From contig NC_066579.1 in the NCBI RefSeq assembly GCF_024323335.1, positions 126,254,854-126,318,853 of the forward strand: a DNA stretch of 64,000 bases, written 5' to 3'. The translations under genes and the position numbers were made by a program. This document shows, piece by piece, positions 33,350-46,100 of the stretch. The DNA is from Lathyrus oleraceus. Its lineage: Eukaryota; Streptophyta; Magnoliopsida; Fabales; Fabaceae. Each line of letters starts with the position of its first letter. Positions within the stretch are counted from its first letter, which is position 1. Under the pieces are notes generated by a model. The model saw only the letters and a list, made by a program, of their open reading frames with translations, did no database searches and was not told the DNA's origin.

Positions 33350-35070
33350 TTGTTCAGGTACAAGTGATTTCGACCGTTAGATAATCCTATTTGTTTTGAT
33401 GATGACAACATTTTATGTCAAACAACGTTCTTTGAAGTCTTTTATATATTAACTATCCACCAATCTATGATGATGGCATCCAATCAAGAAGACATCTCAA
33501 GTATCATCAATTAGAGGACTCAAATTTCAAATGAAGTGTTAATTCAATGTTGAATTTGGCAAGAAATTTGAAATTGTGAAAGAGATGAAGTGTGAAAACT
33601 CGTATGATATGCATTTAATGCTTGTTTGAGTGATCAATTTTATGTAAAAGTTATTAGAGTAATTTTTGAAATACTAAGGCAATCACACACACGGAGAAAA
33701 GTATCTTAAACACTCTCTTATTTCTCAAAATCTCTTAAAAACCTATCAAGCTTGTGTGGAATTGATTAAGAATTATTTTTAATTAATTGAGAAATTATTT
33801 ACATTGCCTAATTGATTAAGGATGTAGTCTAATCAACTAGAGGTAAATGAATTCTTAATCGATTAGAAAAACTTTTAATCAATTAACCATGTAGCCATTT
33901 TATGGTTTTCTTTTCTGGATTAGGTTTGCCGCCTTTTGAGTATCTTAATCAATGAAATGGTGACTTAATCGATTAAATCATTTAATTTGGTCTATGGATC
34001 ATTTCGTTTTTTAGCTAAACTTTTTCCTATATAAATGAGGTTTTTCCACATTTCATTATACTCCAGTTCTCATAATAAAACTCTTTCTCTCATTCTTTCT
34101 AGTATTTTCGCCTCTTTTTTATTTTAATTAAAATTGTCTTAGTGACTTGAGAGTGAAAAATATTTGTGAGAGTTTGGTTGTACTGGTATTGTGTTGTATT
34201 TGTTCATTTTAAGGTGTGATTCTCTTGATCACTATCTTTGTTTGACTTCAGATTAGCCATTGAAATTTTTTGTTTGGTTCTTGAGATTAGCTAGTTAAAA
34301 TATCTATTTGTTTAATGAGTTTAGCTTGTTAAAAACTTTGTTTGGTTTGGGGATCAGTCCATATAAAATCTCACATTTGTTGTAAAATATTTCGTGGGCA
34401 TATCCTTTAAAGCTTATGTTTTATTATCAGTAGAACTCTTTTGAAGAAACTCTTGAGAATGGAGTAGTTCAAATGGTAGGTCAAACATGTATAGATCTCT
34501 GGTACAATCTCTCTTTATTCTTTGTCATTTATTTTTCTTTCCTCTTTAATTTCTTCCTTCTATTTTCAATACAATTCTTTCTATTCTCTTCTCCTCTATT
34601 TTCAATTTTCACTAAAGTTGTCTTAATGTCTCGAGAGTGAAAAATACTTATGAGAGTTTGGTTGTACTGTTGATGTGTGGTATTTGTTCTCGTTCAAGGA
34701 TGTGATTCTCTTTATCAATATCTTTGTTTGATTCTTGAGATTATCTCGTGAAAATATCTATTTAGTTCTTGATATTAACCGATTAAAATCTCAGTTGGGT
34801 TAGTGAATTTAGCTTGTTAAAAGCTCCGTTTGATTTGAGGATTAACCTGTGTAAAATCTCCCATTTATTGTAACAAGGTTTGTGGGCATATTCATAAAAG
34901 TTCAAGACTTATTATTAATGGAACTCTAAAGATGTAACTCTCAAGGACAGGAGTAGGCCAAATGATAGGCCGAACGTATATAAATATCTGATGCAATCTA
35001 TTTAGTTCTATCTCTTTACTTTTGTCATTTATATTTCTTTTATCTCTAGTTCCGTTTTCTCTACTGCTTT
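33350..35070 (+). mobile_element. Sirevirus-like LTR with internal 484-bp duplication
   Basis: Non-coding; starts near a GATGATGACAACA block, contains several TTAATCGATTAA-type palindromic words (33770-33990) often seen in legume copia LTRs, and a good TATA box (TATATAAAT, 34028-34036). Downstream, a segment of about 484 bases is present twice in direct order: TTGTCTTAGTGAC... from about 34100 and TTGTCTTAATGTC... from about 34584, diverged by many substitutions. Exact termini not found. It follows a degenerate copia RT in the same orientation. Confidence 0.5.
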
Positions 35071-36850
35071 ATCTCTCTTAGACTAATATAAATCAATTTT
35101 TAATAAAGAATTTAAAAACTCGATTTTTAAATATCACAATTTACTCTCTCCCTCTAATATTTGAAGTCATTTGATTATCTAGTAGGTGTTGTGCGACCCA
35201 ATAGGATGTATTCTTTTTAGAATCATTTTGTATGTATTAGGTTATATTTTGTATATGATATTATCACATGTTCTTTTTAACATGATACATTATATATTAT
35301 TTAAATTTTTGTTAAATTATTTTTTATCTCATTTTATTTTATTTTATGTTATTGTTTATGTTCGTGTAATTTAAAGATGTTATTAAAAAACATAGATTAT
35401 GATGTTGTAAAAAACAATTTTGAATTATAGAATTTGAAACTATCGTGACAAGTGTCATTTGGATTCAAATTATATAACAAACCATAGAAGAATTTGCATG
35501 TTTTAGATTCTATATTCTAAAATTTGTCCACCCATGAGATTCTATTGTATGGTCTAGATTTAACTTACACTTTCTATGGACTAGAATACATATAAATATA
35601 TATCTAAAATCATATGTTTAACTCGTTTAGGGATCACATTAGAAAAACAAATATCTCTTCTTACATATATCTGGATATAATGAACTCTAATATCATCGCA
35701 ATTTACTAGGACAATAATTTACTAGAACAAGGGGAATTTCTCCTCATTTGTTTATGATCAATCAATGTTATAATATGTGATCTGAATGATTAAGGGATCG
35801 TACTAAAAAAACAAATAACTCTTCTTACATATATCTAGACATAATCAACTATAACATAGCCATAATTTATTAAAACGAGGAGGATTTTTCCTCATTTAGC
35901 ATCAATCAATCTTATAATATGTGATATGAATGACCAAGTGAATCCCAGACTCTCCATTATGACATAATAAGGGTTGGTCAGTGTTGAGTATTAATGTCCT
36001 TCGGTCGATGATGATGAGTGTCTTTAGTTCACAAATATGCAACTTCAAAACGACAATGATGTGAGAAATTATGTTTTCAATATTTTTTAATATAATACGA
36101 AGAAACCGGCCGAGTTATCTGTGATCTTGTTTATATTTAATTAATATTTTTAATTATTCCCAACTCATCATTGTATTTGACATAATGTTTATATTTACTT
36201 TATTTGTCGTTGAATTCAATAATTTCAAATTTTGAATTCTATAATACAAAAGTTTGAAAAATAGGTTCTAGATTCTAGAATCCGATGAGCATTTTTATCA
36301 AAATGAAGAATTTCAAAAAAAATTCAAAAGATGAGAAAAAAATGTCTATCTAATTATAGAATTCGAAAGTTTCAAAACATATGCACATTGGATTTTAAAA
36401 TCTAATAAGCATTTTATCAAAACAAAAAAAAATTGAAAATTTTAAAAGATGAGAAAAGAAAAATCAACTAATTCTTAACATGTAAAAGAGCCTTATATTC
36501 GATGATATAAGGTTCAAAAATAAACTTATAAGTGGAAGACATCCCTTACACTATAAACAAAATTTATAAGCTTAAGCTAAATCCAACCCAAATTCTAAAA
36601 AAAAAAATCATTTCATTAACTAAATTTTCACTTTACCTAGGTTGATTCAAACCTGAGATATTGAGATGAGAATTCTCTTAAGTCTCAAGTCCTATATAAT
36701 ATAATTTTGAACAAATACTTTTTGAAAAAAAAAAACAGATCCAAAATGTCCTCGTAGTTCGATCAAGATCAGACGATTTGATTTCCTACCGGCAACAAAT
36801 CCAGAGGTTCCTGCCAATCTACAAAATAGTTTTCTGCAGAATTTGAATTC
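35071..36850. other. AT-rich spacer with a ~163-bp direct repeat
   Basis: No gene. Two copies of a unit beginning AGGGATC and containing CTCTTCTTACATATATCT and ATCAATCAAT lie at about 35629-35790 and 35792-35945. A poly-A-rich stretch precedes the next gene. Confidence 0.65.
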
Positions 36851-36913
36851 GTGCAATTTAGTTTTTCTCTCGGTAACCTAATTGGATACTAACTAGTTAC
36901 AATATCAAACTTT

Positions 36914-38682
36914 CTACTCGGTTTCTTCTTCCTCGGCTCCAAAGTCCAACCCAAAAATCGTCATTTTTCCAATGTTAACTGCACAATTCAAACCACCGAG
37001 TAAAATACAAGAGCCGGAAGAAAGAGAAGCATTTAAAGAAAACAGAACAAGGCTGCAAGAGAAGAAACAATGATTCGGATATTGACATACCAACAGCATC
37101 CATTCCGGTTAGTTTTGGCATGAACTGCCTGATGTGGTCTTCAGCTGCTTTCTCGGCTTTCAGTGTCTCGCACTCGAATGAAACTGTGATTCTTTTCTTT
37201 CCGTCTTTTTGTTCAACCATACCTGTGATCTCTTTATCCCATCTGTTCAAAAGTGAATGCAAATAATAAAATAAACATGTTATCTATTTACAGTAATGGT
37301 CGTGAAAATAAATGTGAAATTCAAACGAAAAATAGGAGAAATAATATCGTCGGAGAAATCGATTTGTAAAATCAGGTATTATGGGGACATTGAATTGGAT
37401 ATAAATAAAGAAATTCAATCTGATGCAGACAATGCAGTTTCATCATAAAGCATCGGTTAATCATAATTACAACACTAAAGCTTTACCCGTGAGCATGATC
37501 AATGGTGTGGAACCGAGCAGCGTCGTGGCCTTTGCACTCTACAACAGTGGTTTGTTCTTTCTTCGTCTGTTTCATAAAAAAAACGAATAGGCATCAATTG
37601 CATGATGACGCATGGATGGAATGATAGGAAAAGATAAACATCACGAATGTCACGGTTACTACATTGAAATCTGTGATTGTGAGTTTCACGAGGCGATAAT
37701 CCTCACCCTTACTGCATTCCCTTTCGCATTCCAATTCTTTCACCATGAAAAAAGATGGAAAGGAAAACATACATAAGTATTAAGCTTTTAACAAGTGCTA
37801 AGGCATAAACATCAATAATAAGTCGTCAAATTCTATATATTAATCTCCATTAGTACAATCGTCATGTAAACCATATAAAATACATAATATCCTGTGCATA
37901 TAAACTCATAATATCACGTGGTTATAGCTACCTCTATGTCCTTCATTGAACGGTATGACATTGTTGCAGAAAAACTTGCAATCGCTCGACATGGTTCCTC
38001 TCTCAAAGTCTTAACCTCATTAATGACGACGGCTTGCGAGCCAGCTCTCCTCCTCTTGAAATTATCTCCACAAGTCTTCTCGATCATGTTATGTCAAGTG
38101 TAACACCATGTTCTAAACTATTTCATCTTCTTCACCAAGTGTAACACCATGTTCTAAACTCACATCAGCGACATCCTTTGACACTGTTATCTTAGAATCC
38201 ACACTAACATTTCTATAGAAGGAACCGCTAAGGTTAGAAGCAACAGAGGTTGGGTTTAACCTCATGTTTAGGGTAAAAATCCCCAACATTTCTTCTTCAC
38301 CCCTTCACCAACATCCTCAAAATCTTTAACATCTTTTTGATTTCCAACCAAGTGACCTAAAAATTGGATTTTTTTAAACCTAAAAAATTGGATTTTTAAA
38401 CCTAAATATATTTTTTAAATCCCCAATGTTTAGGGTTCTATTTAAACCTAAAAATTGGATTTTTTTGCAACTGGTCAAAAAGCTCAGCACACAAATCGCA
38501 GATAACACTATTTATCGAAAGAGAATTTTGACAAAATAAATAATTTTTTTTGAATAAAAACAGTATTGAATAGGTGAATTACCAGTGCCATGAAGACCAT
38601 AACAAGTGTTCTGAGGAAGATGAATGAAGTGTCCTGAGATTGAACCACTTGGAAGCAATGCAATTGATGCTACTCCTTCCAT
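36914..38682 (-). CDS. Plant-conserved 157-aa protein of unknown function, five exons
   Basis: Minus-strand exons 38682-38583, 37736-37660, 37566-37487, 37242-37091 and 36978-36914 join in phase to 157 codons plus stop, each border GT-AG. The start chosen is ATG 38682 (MEGVASIALLPSGSISGHF); an in-frame ATG at 38691 would add three residues. Other landmarks are ECSKGEDYRLVKLTITDF, VECKGHDAARFHTIDHAHG, ITVSFECETLKAEKAAEDH and an acidic end GLDFGAEEEETE. I remember close relatives in other dicots but no function or domain name. No signal peptide or membrane helix is evident; it is likely soluble. Intron 1 is long (about 850 bases) and holds a foreign-looking exon-like fragment. Intact frame and splice sites indicate a working gene. 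Confidence 0.85.
37921..38075 (-). other. Exon-like fragment inside intron 1 of the 157-aa gene
   Basis: A minus-strand open stretch reads ...DNFKRRRAGSQAVVINEVK and EEPCRAIASFSATMSYRSM, bordered by an AG (GATCGAG) at the start and GT (GAG|GTAGCT) at the end. It looks like a coding exon yet is not needed for the host frame. Origin not recognised: it could be a captured gene fragment, an old exon or chance. Confidence 0.3.
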
Positions 38683-39164
38683 TCTTATCATTTTCCTTTC
38701 TTCTTCTTCTCTTTCATCGGCTATAATGTTTTACGCAAAAAATATATGAAATGAAAATGGGTTAGTGAAAAGAGATGAGAAAGCAAATTCAGACTCAAAA
38801 AGTTTGATTCTTAACATTGTGATGTAATTAAGAAAAACAAAACTGACCCATGTTTTTGTTGTATGAACTGTGTTTCTTTACAATGCAAATTTGCAAAAGA
38901 GAAAGGTACTCTAATGCCGTTTTGTATATTCCTTTTCCTTTTAGAATTAATTTTAAATTGTACCAACTCCGTCTAAAAAATGGATTTTTTCACCTCAATG
39001 CTCTTTTCTGAAACTTAAATCCTAATATACCTCAAATTGAAAAGAAAAAAAATTATTTTGAGATACTCTTTTTTTAATAAGTTCGATAATTTATTGGTTG
39101 AGAGTATAAAGTAAAATTTTAAAAGAAAGAGTTCGAGGAGTTAAAGGTATTAAAAAAAGAGGTT

Positions 39165-39335
39165 AAAGGTAAGTGTAAAGAAATATTACACTCACAAGTC
39201 ATATCCAATCAAAACATTTTATATTGTCAAATTATAACAGTATTTTAAAAATAAAAATGTGATATGGCGGAATACACGGGTCTCATTGGTTGATAGTGTA
39301 AAAATATTTTACACTTTCAATACATATTCTTTTTT
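39165..39335. mobile_element. Small MITE with TGTAAA-type inverted repeats
   Basis: Left arm AAGTGTAAAGAAATATTACACT, CCAATCAAAA (39170-39215) and right arm CATTGGTTGATAGTGTAAAA, TTTACACTTTC (39285-39330) are inverted copies. About 160 bp, no ORF. It lies upstream of the 157-aa gene. Confidence 0.5.
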
Positions 39336-39789
39336 CTCTTAAAAAAATGAAAAAAAGAATATAATATTAATGGTCTCCTCCATTCATTTACCGAGGCCCC
39401 GCATTTAAAAAAATTTAGTGTATCCGTTCGTCAAATGAGATAGATTAAAATTTTATTTTCAAAGTTGGGCAATTAAGAAATTTTATTTCAAAAGTAGGAT
39501 AAAGGAATAAAAAGGTAAAAAAAGTGTCTCAATCGATCTAGACCCGGATATTAGAGATTATATTTAATATATTTATTTTATAAAAATTATTATCAATATC
39601 ATAAATTTAAATGTTCTATTTTCAATGTTTGTGATTCATAGACTTTAAGCAATCATGTTTTTATTTTTAAATAAAAAAGACAAACCACATTCCAAAATAA
39701 ATCATTTATTTATAATTGTTATTTAGTTATCAAATCATATATAATAATTATACTTGTCAAAAAGTACAGTTGAATAGTACTTTTATGCT

Positions 39790-41242
39790 GGTATGGATGG
39801 TCAGAGTCTTTAAGAATTTTTGGTGGTTTTTTTGAACTTGTTCACTATGGTGGAAAATCCTATTTGGTGGTGTTTTTAATAAGGAGAAAGCAAGCTCGCT
39901 TGAGGTGAGAACCTTTGTATTATTGGGGTATTTCGTGTGTATTCAAAATGTCCATATGATCCTCAGGTTGAGGTATTTATAGACATATGAGCCTAAATTC
40001 TAACGTTTCTTGGGAATTGCAACTATCAACCTACTAATGGTAATGGGTCACGAGATCCCTATTTCCTATGGAAACGTGAGTTATTCCCTTGACTCCTCTT
40101 ATGCATTATCTTTGACTAAGACATATCATTTCCCACGTTTCTCTGTATTGAGTGAGTGAGAGTGTCGTAGGCGGTGACATCCCCCTGACTGGCGATAGAA
40201 TTTCATCGCCTCTTGTAAGCGACATGGTATCCCCGCCTTTTGTGGGTCATTCAAATATATATCACTACATAGTCCCTCAAGCACGAGGGCTTGATAAAGG
40301 GTGAAGTGCTTAATTGATTCATATGTTTGGGGAGCTTATTTGTTAAGACTCTAAGTCCCTGGCGGGGTGTTTGGATGAGTCTGTTTGATGAGACTCTAAG
40401 CTTAAGCTTGTATGATGAATCTCTAACTTCCTCAGGCAAGGTGTTTAGACGAGTCTCCCAGGCTAAACTTCAGTCGAGTCCCTTAGCTGAGGCTTTAAGT
40501 TAAGCCTCTTGGGCCAGATTTCGGTCGAGCCTTCGGGCGATACTTTAAGTTGAAGTTTGTCTAACACGACTTTTAGTCCCTCATGCGAGGCATTCATATG
40601 AGCCTCTCGGGCTAGAGTTTAGTCGAGTCCCTCAAATAGGGCTTTAAGTTAAGCCTCTCGGGCCAAACTTCGATCGAGTCCTTCGGGCGAGACTTTAAGT
40701 TAAAGCTTATCTGACATGACTCTTAGTCCCTCATAAGAGGCGTAGGTTAGTCTCTTAAGTTAGACTTAAATTGAGTCCCTAAAGCGAGGATTTAAGTTAA
40801 TCTTCTCGGGCCAAACTCTAGTCGAGTCCTTCGGGCCAGACTTTGGTTGAGTCCTCCGGATGAAACTTTAAGTTGAAGTCAACTTGATGGGTCTCTTAGT
40901 CCCTCAGGCGAGGTGTTTAGATGAGTCTATCTGATGATACTCTAAGTTGATTCCCTCTATATATAGCTCACTCATATTACTCGTGAGGGCAACAATAATC
41001 TTCCTGTGGAGGTTCAACATTCATGTATTGCCTCAAAAGGCGGCAAGGATCTCCCATTAATGTCCAACATATTTATATTGCCTTAAGAGACGACACAGAT
41101 CCTCCTATGAAAGACCAACATACTCATATTGCCTTGAGGGGAAGCAAGGATCTTCCTGTGGAAGTCCATCATACTTAATAGCAAAACCAAAATATTCATC
41201 TTGCTTATAAATAATCAAAAATCCGTACATAGGTAGGCAACA
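39790..41242 (-). mobile_element. 3' LTR of a Tat-type Ty3/gypsy element
   Basis: Right edge ...GGCAACA at 41242 followed on the minus strand side by the polypurine tract AGAGGGGGC, so the LTR starts TGTTGCC and is the 3' LTR of a minus-strand element. A TATA box (TATAAATA, minus) is at 39974-39981. From about 40330 to 40950 the LTR is built of degenerate repeats containing AGTCCCTCAGGCGAGG-, CGAGTCCTTCGGGCGA- and TTTAAGTTAAGCCTCTCGGG-type words. The left edge is not defined (near 39790). Confidence 0.6.
39974..39981 (-). promoter_or_regulatory. TATA box of the Tat-type LTR
   Basis: TATAAATA on the minus strand within GTCTATAAATACCTC, about 1.26 kb inside the LTR start. Confidence 0.5.
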
Positions 41243-43137
41243 AGCCCCCTCTAAAAATTCTAAAATAACTCAACTACAATAATACTTCAGGTGGGTGGAG
41301 TTCCAAGTCCTAGGGACAAGTCGCATATCCAATTCTTCCAGCTTATACGCTCTATGTGGTAGCTTATGGAATATGTGATATGGTCATTCCTAGTTGGATT
41401 GCAATTTTCCCTATTGGACAGGTAGGATAACTTGTCGTAACACCAAGTCACCTTTTTTACATTTCCCTTGGCATCATTACCTTGGAATTGTATCTTCTTG
41501 ACGCTTTTTGCTTGACAACTAACTCTCAAATGTGAGCGACGTCTCTTACCTCGTTGATTAAGTCGGTGATGCACTTCAGCCATGAGTCATTTACCTCCTA
41601 GTCAAACTGAGAATATCGCCATGAGGGCGTGTTCTTGGTAGTTGAATAGGGGTGGTATGGCACAACCAAAGTATTTCATGGAGTAACTCGACCCACACCC
41701 CCTTGGCATCATCCAACTTTTTCTTGATTCCTTTCAATATAATATTGTTCATCGATTCTGCTTGTTCATTGGCTTGTGGATGGACGAGCGAAATGAACTT
41801 TATTTAAACTCCCGGTTCATGACACAAGTCAGTAACTGTGTCACTGGAGAACTGCGTTTCATTGTCGGATACGATGGCGCATGGTAACTCGAACCTGCAC
41901 ATAATTTTTTGCCAATAAAGGTGGCGAACTCTTTCTATTATAATCTTAACGACAATCTCCGCCTCTATCCATTTCGTGAAATAGTCGACTCCTGCAATCA
42001 GGAATTTTAATTGCCCATGCGCTAGGGGGAATGGGCCTAAAATGTCCACCCACGCTAATAAAAAGGTTAGGGTGATGTCATGGAGTGTAAGAGCTCAGTT
42101 GGGGAGTGAGGTAAGTCGGTGTGTCTCTAACATGTGTCACTCTTCTTGATGAATGCCACACTGTCTTTCAACAATGTAGGCCAACAGTATCCCTCCCTAA
42201 GTAGTTTATGGGCGAGATCCCTATCGCCAATGTGGCTGCCACACGCTCCCTGATGAACCTCAGAGAGGACTAAGGTGGTTTCCTGCTCCCCTAAGAATTG
42301 TATATTTGGTAGTTTTTTCCCATCTTATAAAGCCTTCCCACCAAAAGGGTATATCTGACGGCTTGTTTTCAGATCTCCTTCGCCTTCCCCTCCTTTTGGG
42401 GAAGTTTTCCCTTCTGCAAGTAATGTAGTATGGGCGACATCCAACTCTATTTCGGGGGAAATTTTAGGTTGTAGATCTCGTCCTCATTTATGCTAGGGAC
42501 GGTGAGAGTTTCTTGTATTACCGTCCAATTATATCTTGCAGTCTTCGTGGTAGCAAGTTTAGACAGAAGGTTTGCTCTGAAACTTTCCTCCCTAGGTATG
42601 TACTTCACTTGAAAAGACTTAAAATATGTTGATAAATCTCATGCCTTATGGATATAGTTTATGAGTTGAGGATCTTTAGCCTGGTACTCCTCTATGACTT
42701 TATTGATGACCAGTTAGGAATCATTTCTCACCTTTAGCCTTAAAGCACCTACTTTTAGGGCGAGGACCATATTGACTATGAAACTTTCATACTCTGCCTA
42801 GTTGCTGCTAGCCCTGAATTCAAATTTAAATGATTTATTTATTAGTTTGTTACGTGGCCCTTCTAGCATTATTCTGGAGCCACTCTCATTGATGTTTGAG
42901 GCACATTCAATTGACTAGGTCATTTTGAGGGCATCTCTTTGTCTACTGGCGAGCTAAATTCCGCCAAAAAATCTGCTAGAACTTGGGATTTGATGTTTCC
43001 TCTTAGGAAATATTGGATGTCATACTAATAAGGTTCTATTGCCCAAAACACCATTCTCTATACTAGGTCGGACTTCTTGAGGACCTGTCGGGTAGGGTAG
43101 TTGGTTTTTACGAGCATTTTGTGGCCCTGGAAATAAG
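41243..43137 (-). pseudogene. Tat-type gypsy pol remnant: RNase H, second RNase H, integrase
   Basis: On the minus strand: end of the first RNase H region (YPTRQVLKKPD, near 43090); the archaeal-type second RNase H that defines the Tat clade (AEYESFIVNMVLALKVGA, YQAKDPQLINYIHKA; 42800-42630) ending VIQETLTVPSIN; the integrase zinc-binding region (CGSHIGDRDLAHKLLREGY, WPTLLKDSVAFIKK; about 42250-42130); the integrase core (MDILGPFPLAHGQLKFLIAG, DYFTKWIEAE, VSDNETQF; 42049-41804); and an eroded integrase C-terminus (41583-41287). Many stops and frame changes. The 5' part was separated by the Ogre LTR at 43138. Confidence 0.75.
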
Positions 43138-46100
43138 TGTAACGGTAAAAATTTTGAGATTAAGCTATCGATTAGCTTAACTCACAAATCAAGAGTCATC
43201 ACCGCGCTTTTATTGTTTCCAAAGAAAAAGGGAAAAAGTACGAACCCGAAGAAGTTTTAAAACAAAACTAATAAAAGAGATAAGGGTCTGGGGGTTAGTT
43301 ATGCAAAGGGAAGGTATTAGCATCCTAAGCATCCATGGTACTCCATGGGAACCTCTTTGAAAATGTGCCTTTTGGTTTGAAAAATGGGTATTGTTTGCAA
43401 AAGATTGGAGAGATGGAAAAAGAAATGTTTTTTTTAATGTTTTTTTTTGGCATTTGCCAAGACCTTTTAATGTCTCATGCCTATATACCAACAAAGTGCA
43501 ATGGAGGATAAAAACCTCGTAGTTCGTGGTAAAAATAACAAAGATGTTTGTTTTGATTCATTTTTTTAATGGAAAGACATTTTGTCATTTTAAGGAGAAT
43601 ACTCAACTAGTCACTCATAAGTATGAGAACATTGCATCATCATGACAAGGGCTCCAACTTGGATAAGGATCAACAAGTATGCCACTAGCTCTCTTAGATG
43701 GAAAAGAATTATCATCAATATTATGGAGATAGGAGAATTATATCTAAAGTATGGAAATGACTTATGTCTAATACTTTGAGAAAAAAATTTAAAAGGAAAA
43801 GTGTACAAAGGGCACAAAATGATTTGAGTGAGTTATGCATTTTTTAAGTCTTTTAAAATTGGTCTCGATATGCTTAAGATGAATTAAAATTTATTAGGAA
43901 AAGGTTTTGAAAATCACTTGACAAAAGTCAAGGTTTATTGAGAAAGTGGTTCAAGTTTAAAAAACAAGAAGGTTTTGAAAAAGAGAGAAGATTTTGAAAA
44001 TTAAATAGGGGGGAGAAGAAGAGACTATCCTAGGGCATAAAGTAGAAGTTAGGGAGGAAAGATCTAACCAAGAAATAGCAAGCTTTATGACATAAGTCAA
44101 GCAAGAATTCCCTTCTTTGAATTAAGCCTCAAACAAGCCAAATAAGTAAATAAAAATCCATGCATCAGATGAAACCAGAATGACTAGATCAAGTTCTCAG
44201 AAGAAGTCCCCAATTCAAAGAAACTAAATGAATTCCAAGGTCTCAAATCACAAGTCCCAGAGAAAATGTCAAGATCCTAATTCTAAGCTCATAGCTCCAC
44301 AATGATGTCAAGGATAGTAACCACAAGTCCATGAATCATGATAACCAAGTTTCTTTTTTAGGTTTTTTCTTATTAGTGTTTTCTTTACAAAGATATGAAA
44401 CTAAAGGCCAAAAAAGAGCAAATGACATAATCATAAATAATATGATATGAAATGTTAAACATGAAGTATAAAGTAAGTGGCATAAAATAAAAGAGCATAA
44501 AGTAAATGGCTTGAAAATAAAAGTTAACTCAAGTAAAATGTTAGTAAATAAGGTTAGAAATTATAATGAAAGATGGTTTCGTCATTTTTTGAAGAACACT
44601 CAATTATTCACTCACAAGTATGAAAATATGAATCTATACATCGTTTATGAGAAGGGCTCTAACTTGGATAAAATCAACAAGTATGACACTAGCTCTCACA
44701 AATGAAAAGGGAGAAATATTTTCACACAATGCCATGAGGAATAGGAGACTTACAATCTCACTTATAAAAATGCTTTTACTTTTAGGACAAATTTAGCGCT
44801 ATGTTAAGCAATCATAATTGGACTTATGTAGAAGTCACAACTATTTGAGGTTTGTCAATAATAATATTTGTGTTAACACATGCTAGAGAAGTGATATGTA
44901 AAGAATTCTCCTAAAGTCATGCCACACACAAAAAAGAAAGAAAGGGAATGATCAAGCATAAAGGCTAGGAGGATGGTCCATTACTTCAATCCACACTTCA
45001 TGACACTTAGGACAAACTTATGCATCAATCCAAAGTACCTTAAATGATCTATGATCAATTAGAAGGTAGATTTGAAATGATGAAAGTTCATAAAGTACCA
45101 ATCCATACATCATGAACAAGATGGACACAAGCCATCTAATTGATCAAAGAGAAAAGAAGGAGATGAAGAAAAAGGAGACAAGAGAAGTCACACCCAAATT
45201 GGATCAAAAGTTTGATCAAGTCATCATCAAAATCAATCATCCATTTTGGTGGATTAGAGTTTTCATCCCATCAACACCTAAGATCCATTAAGTTTGATGA
45301 GACTCATGATCCAAACTATCATGATCCAAGGCCAATAGAAGTTCACAAAGATCGCACAAATATATATGCAATTAAATGAAATGAAAATGCACCAAAACTA
45401 TTTTTAAATGAATTTTAAAATAGAAATAAAACGAAAAATCCATGAAGTCCTTCAAAACACCAAATAAACGGCCAAGTAAATTATCGAAGATTGGATATAA
45501 AATAAAAAGCATGTAATAATTTTTCCATTATTTAAAAAGACAGGAAAAATATTTTTAAACCAATTAAAACAAAGGAGAAAAGAGAAAATTCATTAAAAAG
45601 AGAAAATCAGTGAAATAAAATGTGAAAAAAGTAAAAATCAGATGAAGAAAAATAAAAGAGAATTTTAGAAATTATTTTGGGATTTTTTGGATGAAAAATG
45701 AAATTACTATGAATTTTAAAAGAAAAAGAAATTAAAGATAATAAAAGAGAAATAATTAAAATCAGAAAAAACATGGACCGTTGGATCACATCTCATTAAT
45801 TGACGTCGCAGATCCAACACTCCTCGGGTTAGAGATCACAATGGAACACGCTGCAAGTAACACACATAACCCAATTCAAATCCAACCAATAAGAATATTT
45901 CAAATTTCCAACGTGTCTGACCAAACTCAGACGACCTGGAACACTCCAGTCATCTTCTTCGGTGAGCTCTCACCGGATCTTCATCGTTTAATATATTCAA
46001 AACACGAGACCACTACCATTGTGATCCTCTTCTCATCATGAATTCAACCTTATGCTCCAAATTCATTTATATAAACTGAGCAAAGGGAATTTCAGAGAAT

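Noticed and set aside
45781..46041. 86-codon ORF in the Ogre LTR
   Set aside because: Inside the LTR R-U5/U3 region near the TATA box, no homology, opposite strand to the element.
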